Source: Ischnura elegans
Lineage: Eukaryota; Arthropoda; Insecta; Odonata; Coenagrionidae
Reading direction: 5' to 3'
Assembly: GCF_921293095.1 (NCBI RefSeq)
Contig: NC_060259.1
Coordinates: 7,502,001 to 7,566,000, forward strand
DNA: 64,000 nt
In this document: in pieces, positions 32,943 to 44,800 of the stretch
Numbering within the stretch: position 1 is the stretch's first letter
How the letters are laid out: every line of letters begins with the position of its first letter
The notes under the pieces: model-generated
The model's database searches: none
Seen by the model: the letters and a program-made list of their open reading frames with translations, nothing else
Told to the model about the DNA's origin: nothing
Program-made: the position numbers and the translations under genes

Positions 32943-34560
32943 CATCGCCTCAGCATATACTCTAGAAAGCAATGGAGATAGCGAACAGTCTTGCCTTACT
33001 ACTCGGCCAAAGCTTGCCCTCCCAGCTTCTCTGTCCGCTACCTTCACTTGCGCAGTCTGGGCCATATGAAGATTACAAATGAGTCGCCTATCCCTCCAAT
33101 TGAAGCCTATTTTCTTGAGAATATCCATAATTTTGTCCAGTCCACTCTATTTAATACTTTTTTCAAAATCCACGAAGAAGGCAAACACAACCTGATTATA
33201 GTCTAGGTTCCTCTTCACCAGCGACCTCATTACCGCAATTGCATTTTCACTTACCTTTTCTGAATCCAATCTGATCTTCGCCATAGTAATTGATAGTCCT
33301 TTTCTCTATTCTTCTTTTTAATATCCTTATTACCACTTTAGCCTTATTGTCCATTGTCGCGAAATCCTCCCGCCAAGGCCCTTCCTCATACATCTTGCGT
33401 ACTAGTTCGAATAACCTTCTCTTACCATTCTAACCTAGATTATTCTGCAGCTTACATGGGATATTATCCACCCCCACCACTTTCCTAGGTTTCATATCAG
33501 GGAGAGCTCCCTCGATTTCTATGTCTTAGAAGCGGCCTCTTCCTCGGCTCAAGATTATGCTACACCACTGCCCCTTCTACATGTTAAATCTTTCCTGCCT
33601 GTTTCCGCTGTCATGCAGATCCTCCTCTTTCCCCATCCATCTACTCTGAATCTCGATTTGCTCAGTTAGCATCCTTCCATTTTTAGCATTAATTTTTGAC
33701 ATGGCTTGTCCTCTTTTGCCGCCAGATAGCGACTTCACCTTGATGTACAACGCGTCTACCTCTCGTTACTATTGAACCTTTTCCATTTCCTCTCAATGTC
33801 TCTCCTTGTTTTCCACCAATTCTTTCTCACTTCTTGGTTTCTCACCGTAATAGATGATTAATTTTACTTAGAATTCTCCCTGTACTGTGTCTACATTCTT
33901 CCACTTCCTTATTACCGCCATATATTTTTTAGTTTCCTTCGTTATCAAAGTTTTCTTTGCCATACGAATCTCCAGAAGTTAGTAATCTCTCCTTATATTC
34001 CCATTAAAGTTTTAATATTCTATTTCCTCACCTTCATTTTTTCACAAGTCTTTTGAATATTACGTTTCGTTTCGTTCACCTTAGGGAGAATGCGCTAGAT
34101 TTTTCCTTATTCCTAAACCTCTGTTTTACTATTATGTGGTCTTTCTGGTGTATCTCCGTATCCCTTGTCCCTTCCTGGTGGACTTTCGCACTTTAGGATT
34201 ATTGGACCAGGCCTTTGTGATGAATAACTTGTTTCTACTGCAATATTTTATTGATTTCTCTCCCCGCTCGTTTCGCGTTCCCTGATCCAAAATATCCTAT
34301 TTCGTAGCCCTTCCTTCCTCCCCGACTGAGGCGTTATAGTTCCCCATCATTACTTGATTTTTTTAAACCAGGGATTTCACTTATTATTACCTCGTCCACT
34401 TCTTTCTCCATATGAATGTTAGCGGACTTATAGACTTGAGCTGCTACTAGGTTGGTAGGTCGTACCTCAAACTCTACAACCAGAATCCATATCGCTTGCC
34501 GGATTTATTAATACCGTTGTCTTGCTCATCTTCCCAATTAATACTGAAGCTACTTTTGAA
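32943..34560 (-). pseudogene. LINE remnant: endonuclease and RT N-terminal part
   Basis: Reading on the minus strand from about 34400: a GNYNASVG block (GDFNA-type endonuclease motif) and KDHIIVKQRFRN words; then EDQ-IGFRKG, FFVDFEKS and DILKKIGFNWRDRRLI, and VVRQDCSLSPLL, the classic RT blocks 1-4 of non-LTR retrotransposons. Stops and frameshifts are frequent. The RT continues at 26711-26515 beyond the Transib insertion. Family is a general endonuclease-bearing LINE; I do not assign the clade. Confidence 0.7.
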
Positions 34561-37120
34561 GTTAACTTTCCTCTCTACCATAACATATATCCACCACTAT
34601 ATTTATGTGGGATGGGAGGTGGCATAAATTGTACCAGCATTATATGTGCAGTTTCTGCGTCAGATTTTGTTTTGTTGGTCTGCGGAGTATCTTCTAGATC
34701 TGTATTTGTAGCATCTCTGGAGTCACAATAAATTTTATCAATTTGTTCATTACCATGTATTACAATGACGCCCGCTATGAGATGGATAAAAATATTGAGT
34801 TATCAGTGCCAGCAATAAAATAAGTTTCGAACAAGGGTGCAATACCACTTCACCAATGCTTTCTTCATGAAAAAAATACGCTTTCTCTTCTTTGCTTTTT
34901 ACTTGCATATCTTATTTTTTCATATGTTAATGCAATAGGCATGGCGGTACTCCGTAAATAAATTTTTAAATCCCTATTCAAATGCGATTCCCGACAGAAG
35001 TCTTTCATGTAAAAACTAACGAAGCATAAAATATCTATTGCAAAAATTAATTTTATAATTCTTTTTACTATTTTACTTTTATAAAATACTACAGATAAAT
35101 TGATTAATAGGTAACGATGCACGACGGACTCAATTATTTTGGCTATTTTCAGGCCGTATATCGTTGGTGGACGTTGTTGCCAATGTTAGAATGGGCGTGA
35201 ATGTTCACATAATCTATGTACGCATAAAAAGTTAATTGTTAAAATTGTTAGAAAGTTATTTTTATAAGTGAATATGTTACTTTGTTCTTCTGGAGATTCT
35301 GGAGACGATTACTTATTCTACCAAAGCTTTCAGTTCGAGACGTGAGTAAAAAAAATATAGCGTTAAAAAAGATGCTTTTTTCGGCGTATTTACTGCAAAT
35401 ATTGGCTTCGCAGGTAAATCGACGAAATTGTGTACGAGAAGGTGGGCATGTTTTATTAATAATAAGAGCGTATAAATAAAATTCTAGAGTAAGGAAGGGC
35501 TGCCAGAGGCGGCAGACCAAGTGGCAACATCAATGGACACACGAACATCAAGTCAGTCTTCCGCCGCCTACGATCTAAGGTCCTGTGATGTGAACGTGCG
35601 GTTCAAGATACGCCCATAATAGCTACCCTGTTTTAGCACTTGCGTGATTTGAACTTGTATCGTCTCTGAGGAAGCGTCCAGTGCAAGCATAAATTCCAAT
35701 GACTTCTATCCCGGATTAAAAAATTTCTTCGGACAGTTCCAATCCAAGGGAAATATAAGATTATTCCGATAAAAGAAACAAGCATTTTTCATAGTGATTT
35801 CATTCTAATTTGACCAGAAGTCCTTCAATCGATACCCGTGAAAATGTAACATTATTTGAAACTTATGCCCATTTTTTTCAATTTATAAGGCTTAGTTGAC
35901 TATGATGAAACTGCGAGCGAAATTGTAGTAAAAACCAAGGGTCTAAACATTGACGTGAGACGAATAGGACAGTGGGAAGATGAGAATCAAATTATCGTAT
36001 TTTTATGCAGCAAAATATCAAAATATGCGGTGTTGCGTAGATTGCGATGACGCGAGTGCGGAATCCTTTCCTCATTCGTGCATCCTGTTGCCTCATTCAA
36101 AAATTTTGGGTCCGTGAATCAATGACATAGTGTGCGATATGATATTCTGTTTAAGTTTAAAATAATGAGAGACGCAAAACTAGTCCTAAAATATATTATC
36201 TATATTTAAGTTTCCAAAAAACGACACTCATTCCACTGAAAAATTAGACCATTACCTTTTATGTAGGAATTACGAATTCAATAATGCTGCCATATCTTTT
36301 GCATTATAACTTACTTATCTAAGTTTCCGTTTCAATTGTTCAAATAGCCATAAAAGACGTCATATGGAGAAAAATTCTATTTTAGGGCTCGTAGAGTGCA
36401 AGTGTGGGTTGAAAGTGACCGATTTCCTAAATATTTTCGTGGCAATTGACAAATGCATGCACCGTAAAATTAGCATAAGTTTTTTTTATGACTTAAGCAA
36501 ACATATTGCCATGCATAATGTATGGTACAAGTTGTCCATGAGTTCTTGACTTGCACGTAAGAAAAAACTTCAATTGGAAAAATTTGAAAATATCGGTAAT
36601 AGAACACACGGATGTAAATCTGCACGCTGGTACACGATGCGTAGGTAATCTATGTCGTGACACGACCTATCAAGAATTATATTTGTTACATAATTTTAGG
36701 CATTGAAACTAATGAATTTCTTTAAAATAAACATTCGAGACTCATAAATCTATAGGTAATCTTTCATTTTTAGCAGAATGAATAGGTATAATTGATCTTA
36801 TTTTTCGTATAAAATTATGGCCAGGAAGATTGTACCGATGAGAGGAAACTTTTACTCTCGAAATGAACTGATGCATCAGGGTACAATGCAGTACTGAAGG
36901 GGATATAAACTGATCAAGGTCATTTGTAGCAATCCTCCCCGCTGAGAATAAACCGGCATTACCGATAGTAAATGTACGAAGTACATTTACACGCATGTTA
37001 TGTGGGAAATGCATCTTGGTTGTATTGATATGTCTTTTTGTAATTACATCGGAACAAAAGATTCACGGAAAAAATCATCATCGTATGGCAGTATATTGGC
37101 AATAAGATCATGTACTGTTA
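34561..37120. other. AT-rich interval without recognised genes
   Basis: No motif-bearing frame, RNA gene or clear repeat boundary seen. The minus-strand frame at 36742-37014 has no family signature that I recognise. Confidence 0.45.
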
Positions 37121-37129
37121 AATAGTACG

Positions 37130-37440
37130 CGGCGTTCTGCGCGTCTACCGTGAATCAATTCCTGTCCCTGAGCGTGTTGTTGAACTAGATTAAAATTCGG
37201 CTCCGAAGCGCGTATCACATATACAAAAGCGACCCTCACGCAGCAAAGAGCAATACATATCATTCCACTCGGCGGCTGGGCGGCTGCCGGCGAACTGAAG
37301 GCAACAGACTTCGTGCAAGCGTTGTCCCCCTCCATTGCCCCTTCTCCCGCCCGCTGAGACTCGCACAGTGGCTGAGGGCAATGTGAACGGGAGAATGTTG
37401 CTGCCGCGGAGAACGCAAAAATAGCGTGCAAAGGTTCGCA
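37130..37440. other. GC-rich, CpG-containing island
   Basis: A marked rise in G+C with many CGs (GGCGGCTGGGCGGCTGCC, CCGCGG) in otherwise AT-rich DNA. It could be a promoter or first exon of an unseen gene, or the core of a repeat. Open frames on the minus strand look compositional. Confidence 0.35.
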
Positions 37441-40317
37441 TAGATTGACTTAGTGTCGCTATTATGAGGAGTATATTAATATGGTATGGATTAATAGGAA
37501 GATAAAGGATTATCATTTAAAAAGAACGTAAAAAAATTTGGGTTCCGTCATCACACACGCCATAGCAGGCAGCCAATTTTAATCTTCTTTTTTATTAAAC
37601 ACCATCAAATTTGATGTAAAGAGCACAAAAATATACCCACATATGTGAATTACCAGATTAAAGCAACGGAATAGGTAGTTAAGAGGTAATCATTTAAAAA
37701 ATTACTTTTGAATAAAATACATCAAGGACAGGTAAACACTAACAGATGTGACTCTGTTATAACTAGCTATGTGGAGCAACATCAAACACTTGCTATAAAT
37801 AATAGTCCGGATGACAACCCATGGAATCAGTTTTAACATATATAAGTTCAATATCATTCAGTCTGGCCTTTGAAAATGAATATAGAAAAACAGACAACAA
37901 GCTAGAAAATTTAAGAAAAAAATACATTTTGCTACTCCTGATATATTCTCTCATTAGGCAAAATACAAGGTGACACCACAAAGCCAATGCAGAAGATGAT
38001 TGCTGGGAATATAATGCTGCACATGCTTCTCCTGCTTAGGTTATTTGGACTTGAAATGCAATAATTGTATCTTATCGTTGTAGCAGTTGTTCCATTATAC
38101 AGCCATCAATTCAGAAAAACCTGATGCAACAGGCAGCGATGAATCTGGAACAAAGGAATAATCTTGGTGACATTAACTGAGTGAACTTGAGTAAAATATG
38201 AGAATAAAACAATCATCACTGGCATTCACATAACATGCACTAAAATTTAATGCAAAATATATGTACTGCAGAATACCTTGGTAAAAGGACTATCCACTTA
38301 GAAAATAAATAAAACTCATCCATACAATATTAAGGGTGGAATTTAGTACCAAAATATTCTTAGGCACTCAATTTAGGAGGACCTGAATTCAAGATATTGC
38401 CCACCCTGTTACTCTGATGCACCCAGATGATGAGCCAAGATATGAAGAAACATTTAAGCACATTATTGAATAAGACACTCAAGTTTAATGCAGTAGAAGC
38501 ATAATTATAATTGAATCCAAAGTATATTAATCAAGAAAGGATACTGAATATCAAAGTGTCAGAATGAATTTAGCAAACACGATGGTAGTTCTCAAATCCG
38601 ACACAGTCATGGGCCACCAAAACAGCTTAACATAAGAGTAACCAGTGACTCAATTTAATTACTCCAGAAGGATTTTGAAAACACTTTTTCAATGTAAAGT
38701 ACCAATGTGGATGCTATGGAAGTAATGAAAAATGGTATAACTGAAAAATTGTCAGAATATAAACAAAGGCAATGTGAAAGAAAAGAACTTGCATGGATAG
38801 TTCAATCTTACATTCGAACAAACTTGTCAATTTGAGAAGCTACCTTATTTGATAGATGATAAGCATTAGCAAAGACTGTGTGCTTATTTTTCAACAACTG
38901 TGCTGATTTCTCAAAATATAATGGATGAATGAGAATGTTTACAAATACTTCATTTAAAAATATACATACGTGGTCATATCCCAGCAAAATACCAAGTGCA
39001 TGTGACATATATGGAATATAAGAAAGAAAGACTTACACCACCTAAATACACTAAAATGAGGCATAATAGAAACAGACAAACTATGTACAACAGATTTTAG
39101 AAGACCATGACCCAGGGTAATAGGTGCTTATGACATGAATAAACACAAATAAAGACATGCTCAATATCTCCAGCTCCTAAGACTGCATGTAGTCTTCAAA
39201 AAACACTAAACCTCTCCAAGAAACGAAACCTTGGATTCATCCAGCCATCGACTATGCAAAACACACAGATGATTTTTTTCCAAGGAAAACTATCGAGAAA
39301 CCAATGGTCAATGATTTTGGTTGCAAGCAAAAAAATTGTATCAATTCACATTTTAATATAACATTTAAGTACTCTCTTATAAAGAAGTAAACAGATAGGA
39401 CTTTTAACAATGAAAATAGCAATTAGGTACCTCTTAATTAATTATTAAAAAGTCTTCTTTCTTTTTTACTTTTAGCCGCAGTTAGTTCAAATATGGTATC
39501 ACAAAATGAAGGTAGTTTCAACATCATTTGAATTGTCAATATCAGCAATGTTTTTGATTTGTAAATTAGTTCACAGACCCCAAGAATACAATGAAGCTAT
39601 GAAGGGAAAGTAGAGATATCACTTGCTTGTGCATGCTTGCCACTTTTTACTTACAATTAGTACAAATTTGAACCAATAATTAAAGAGTATGTTTAATTAC
39701 CACTTTATTTTAATAATTATACTTCAGGCAGTGCCTGAAATTGAGAACCTAAACTATTGAATGGACAATAAGGATACATGAATGCTTTGTTGATGCAATT
39801 CCCTAATAAATGCCCTGGCATCACTTTATCAATCCACCAGTTGTTTGTAAGAAACATTTCCAATAAACCCATTTATAAAGGGATCGATATTACTTGTACA
39901 ATCATATTTGTACAGCCTAGATCTAATAGGTAATTGTTTCTCAGGCTGGTTAATAATCTAAACAGGACAACCGTTAGTGCTACTATTGAATAATTTCAAA
40001 ATTTAGTCATCATAAGAAGAGATAAGTGGGAAGTAAACTTGTGTTTAAAAAGTGCTACCTGTTGAGCGAAGGTATGTTGGTGAAAGCAAAGGATGATGGA
40101 ATTGAAAATGCTACTCAAGATGAACAAAAGAAAACAAAGTCCAACAACCAGATGACTGAAAGACAGTAACCCAATAGAACGCTGACACAATACTTCGTTA
40201 TCACCAATAGTAATGCCTTTCATCAAAATGCACTGACACTGATAACAACATAAACACACTCTCTCAGCAAATGCCAAGAATGGTTTGAATAACAGTACAA
40301 CCTTAATACGTACATAC
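37441..40317. other. AT-rich, intron-like interval
   Basis: No recognised coding blocks. Several short frames occur on the minus strand (for example 38808-39008 and 39996-40346) but none shows a known domain. Confidence 0.4.
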
Positions 40318-40377
40318 CACACTCGATGGCTCTTCAACTTTAGCAAAGGAAAAGACTTCAGGCGACACCAGTGGCAT
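40318..40377 (-). CDS. Tentative first exon of an unknown minus-strand gene
   Basis: From ATG at 40377 (context GGACATGCC) twenty codons read MPLVSPEVFSFAKVEEPSSV and end exactly at a strong donor, GTATGT, in phase 0. It sits at the edge of a slightly GC-richer stretch (40320-40490). No downstream exon could be identified, so product and function are unknown. It may be chance. Confidence 0.22.
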
Positions 40378-41655
40378 GTCCTTATCAGCCGGCAATCGAA
40401 TATTAGACGCCTCCTCTTTGGCGTAATAGGCTTAGGACAATTTGCGACGTCGAAAATCGTCGGAACATCATTGGGCTTTTAATATTTTCCAGCCTTCCTT
40501 CAGAGTGGATTCAAATTTTGATTCGTATAAGTGCACCTGTGGCAAGGAAAACGAAGATAACTCGCAGGAATATGTTTTAATAATGATTAAATGGCTAAAT
40601 AATTACGTGCATGCATTATGTAATGTATGTTGACTATAATATTAATCAAGGAAGGTTTTGCGGCTTCTAAATCGCATGAAATTACAAGGTGTAAAATCCG
40701 GCATGGATTCGAGTTCAATTGCCTACAAACATTCGTTACCAACAACATAGTTCCAAAAAGGACATGAATATTACATGATTTCAGTAAGTCTTTAATAAAA
40801 ACTGGTATCATTGATTGTATCACACGTAAAGTTCCTCATGATATTTCAAACGTGAAAGTACTTATATGTTACAGGTATAACTTTCAAGGACATTTACAAG
40901 TATAACTTTCACGTGACGAAATAATAACAACTTACCACATTCCATCATGTAAATAAGTTGCGTATTCTAGTTTATAGTTTAAATTAATCAATTGAATGTA
41001 GCACGGGTTACTTATATCAGTATTACGGCACTATCAAAGTTTAAAAACCATTGACACAAATAACCTTATACCTATACATGAAAAACTCTCAACAATAGCA
41101 GGAATTATTATGCACTCTTCTGTTTACATTACGTACAACGTAAAACTGATTGGCAAAGGTATTAATCTTTGAAGTAAATCACAGCCTTTCATCAAATTAA
41201 GCCGAAACTAAGTAAGAACTTGATCTTCATATGAATACTTACCCAATACATTGAATTACATCATCTTCTAACTCACCTCACAAATAGTGGAAGACGACTA
41301 CGGTTGCCACTCATCCATCCCCCACATTTGTAGCCATTTAGCCCTTACCTGAGGATTACAAGGAAAAACAAAAGCGCGATACACATCCCCACAACTAATG
41401 GAAGAGTTTGGTGCAGAAGAACCGCCCATCTCTCTTATTTATCAATTACAAAAATGGAAAAAACTGCACCAACTCGACGTTCCTCCTATGCAACAACACA
41501 GCCCGCCATTAATGATATGACTAAACATGGCAGGTTGCGACGACTCAACTTCGTAGTTATTATATGGCAATATAGAGGACTCTGGTGGCAGCCGTGTGGC
41601 AGCGGCAAAAGTGCTGGTAGTTTCAACCACAGATATATACTTCTAGATTGGCAGT
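40378..41655. other. Left flank of the P element
   Basis: No supported gene. Short frames at 41442-41738 overlap on both strands and lack motifs. This DNA is continuous with 52890 onward in the reconstructed pre-insertion state. Confidence 0.45.
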
Positions 41656-41684
41656 CCCTATGTCAAGAACCCTGTATAAGGACG
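41656..41684 (+). repeat. P element left end: 8-bp target duplication plus inverted repeat
   Basis: CCCTATGT (41656-41663) is directly followed by the 21-bp terminal repeat starting CAAGAACCCTGTATAAGG (41664-41684). The reverse complement of the same 21 bases ends at 52881 and is followed by the same CCCTATGT. Confidence 0.9.
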
Positions 41685-41867
41685 ATTGTCTTCGTGCGCT
41701 ACGATCGTCATTTGTCCAAAATTTGCGTCGCAAGTTAATATGGTTCCTAATCCCGCCGATGGCAGCGCCGACCACGAACCAGAGGCTGCGTCACAGCCAT
41801 TTTGCCATTGTCGCTAATGGGAGGAACGTGAGAGTCTCTTGCAAAATCACTGATTATTCAGGAAGCA

Positions 41868-44800
41868 ATGGGTTTAAGAAGCTGTTGTGTGCCAGGATGC
41901 TCTACTGGGTATTCATCTTCGAAGAGAAAGAATAAACTTCTGGGTGTGAAGAACGGGAGTTTGTTTAAAGCCAAAGTAAGTGTACGTGGGTCATTGTCCG
42001 CCATTGCGGTCGCAATGCCGCCAATCCGCCATGCGGTCATAAGTTATAATGATCTTAAGTTTGGGCGGGAATTCCCTGTATTTTATTTAACCATATAATT
42101 ACCGAAATATTTCACTTTTAACTTCTTTTTCAGTCCGAATCCCAGCTTGAAAAATGGAGGAAGGCTATTCCTCGGAAGGATAAGGTTTTGGCGATTACAG
42201 ATCGTGTGCGTGAGCTGCACTTCAGCCCAAACGACATAATTCGATGGTACGAAACACGATTGCCTGATGGGACCATCCATAAAATAGAAAGAGGAATTCC
42301 GCTCATTAAAGAGGGGGCTGTCCCATTGATTTTCCCAAATTTGCCCAAGTACCTGTCGAAGGAGAGCAGGACGAGGAAGCCACCCGCGGAAAGGAAGTTA
42401 GGGCAGGAGGGCATTGGAGGGCAGAATTTGGAAGAGGAACCAAATACATCAGTGGATGTGCGGCATGCCGAGGTAACATATCCAGCAAATATTACAGAGG
42501 AGGCGGATTGCGGAAACTTCCTGCACTTGTTAGCGGACGTAGTATTAAGTACTGCTGCGGACGAGTTGGGGAGCAAATCAGCCCATTTGTATAGCGTGAG
42601 TGCCTTGGTTAAAGCTCTACCGACGCTTAAGCTGCCAGATTCGAGCTGGACATCTGCTCGAGTGGGGGTCAGTGTTGTTTTCCTTCATGTGGGAGTGGAT
42701 TTCCTCACTGAAAAAACCCTCGTTATTGCGGAGGATCTTAGTTACAAGGTATGTTTTATCTGTTTTTTGTGTTCCGTTCTTAAGTTTATTGTAATGTACG
42801 AACATGAACTGATCATATGCCTTGATTATTCCGTATTGTTATCATTTTTTGTCGTATTGTAGGTTATACTAAAGAGTCAGGAGGTCCAACTAAATGAGGT
42901 CCAGGAAGTAAAGAGTAATGCAGATGTAATGGAGGTCATTGGTGCCATTGACAACCTGCGTTTGTGTACAGGAGTGCGTGATGACCGAAGGTATTTTCGG
43001 TATTTTCTATAACTGTACCACTATTGTTAAGTTAAGGAATATTTTCATCTAGACGCCGATGACGCCGTGAGTGAAATATTATCATATATAATATGCTGGA
43101 TTCAAAGTGCGACAACATTGACAGTAGGATCGCGGAGGATAAAAATAGTGTTCAAAATTATTTTCTAAAAATTCGTACTTAGTTATAGTTCCGATAATTA
43201 CCAATAGTGAATTTCATTTCATATTTACATTACTCTATTTTCGGATTTGTCTCATCATTTCGTTTGTTTTATCATGTGACTGTTTCACGCTATGATTGCA
43301 ACATGTGCAATTTTAACTAAAAGTCACTCTGTTTTCGAGTGTTAAGTAACCGGTAACAGCTCTCAGTAACTTTCCTTTTCAATTTTTTTTTCAATTAATA
43401 TCTTTATGTCCATGCTCTCACTTCATTACTATTATGATGTTTAAGTAAGTATGCCAATTATTGTGGAAATATGCTCCTTCATTGACTTCCATTGTGTTAC
43501 TTACTTGTTTTTGCTTGCTTCTGTTACACTAGGTGCCAAATATCTTTGAAATTGTATTCGTGAATATAATAAATGTTAAAACTTGGGTACTTTCCACTTA
43601 ATTTTCTTTTTATTGTAATACAATTTCGAAATAAAAAGAAACGTGGATATTACCACAGTTTTACCATTTATTATGAGATGCAGTTCCACTACCCCTCGCC
43701 AGCTACGGTTGAACCGATGTGTCATAACGAGGCTGCTACATCTGCTAGGAAGTTGGCAATGATGCACATTTCCACCAAAATGTCATTAGCTACCATCTCC
43801 TATCCTACTCCTAATTCCATTTTGTTTATCTACAGTACTTAATCGCTTCACGCAACTCCAATTGTAACGAGTACAATTAATTTCATTTTCTTATCCACTC
43901 CAACTCTAACATGGCCATTCCGATTTCATCTGTTTCATTGAATTTCACTTACACTGTGATCCTTTTCACTTGGCAGTATCGCATTAATTCTAGTCAGCAG
44001 TGCAGCGATGGGGGGTTGGGGGTCTGAAATTTTTAAGTTTTATCCATTTTACTTGATTGATATTGCCCGATTAATGGAATAGTGTAAGGATTAATAAAAT
44101 ATCCCTCAGAAAGCCATGAAGCACACCATTTTGAACCGTTTATCTTAAAATTCTGCAGTTTATCAATATCAAACCTACCGCTATCATGGTGGGTATTGCA
44201 TAACCTCACACACCCTGGTATTAGTTGCACCTAAACCCCCCCCCCCCCCCAGCCTTAATTCCTAGCTGTGCCCCTGATTACAGTGGTGTGGTTGTTATCT
44301 TTTTACCATTAAATGAGAGAAGGAGTTTCAAAATAATACAATGTTGTACTCATTTCTCTTTCTAATCTACTTCCTACCTCATTGCCAAAGTTCCCCCTTT
44401 CCTTCCTATTGCTTTTGACATGTCACTACCTCATTATTGCCGCCAAAGGGCAGTCGTACAGTTTGCGTAAGTATTTGCATGTTGTCTTACTTTTTTATAG
44501 AGAAATGCTATGTATTATTTTTTCATGAGTAATTTGTTGCACAGCATCAGCATCTTATTTAAGACCCTTTGCTTTTACATTTTTATAATTATGACCCACT
44601 CTTTCATTTTTGTAGGGCATATCCAATGTGTGCCGGATATGTTCCTGTGAAGGAAAATAGGGCAAGAGGCAGGGGACCTAGCAGTCTCTGCTTACACTGC
44701 AATTTGGCCAGGAAGCAAATGTGTGACAGAAAAAGACGGCAGCAGGTGTTTCTTGCCAAAAAGAAATACCTAAAAGTTGCCTTGACAAAATGTCGAGTTA

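Noticed and set aside
36742-37014. 90-codon minus-strand frame
   Set aside because: No recognisable motif, no splice context and no neighbours; not supported as a gene.
39996-40346. 116-codon minus-strand hydrophobic frame
   Set aside because: Lies past a good donor in what would be an intron; hydrophobicity follows from T-rich composition.
41454-41935. Overlapping short frames left of the P transposase
   Set aside because: They cross the P element's left terminus and target duplication and lack motifs.
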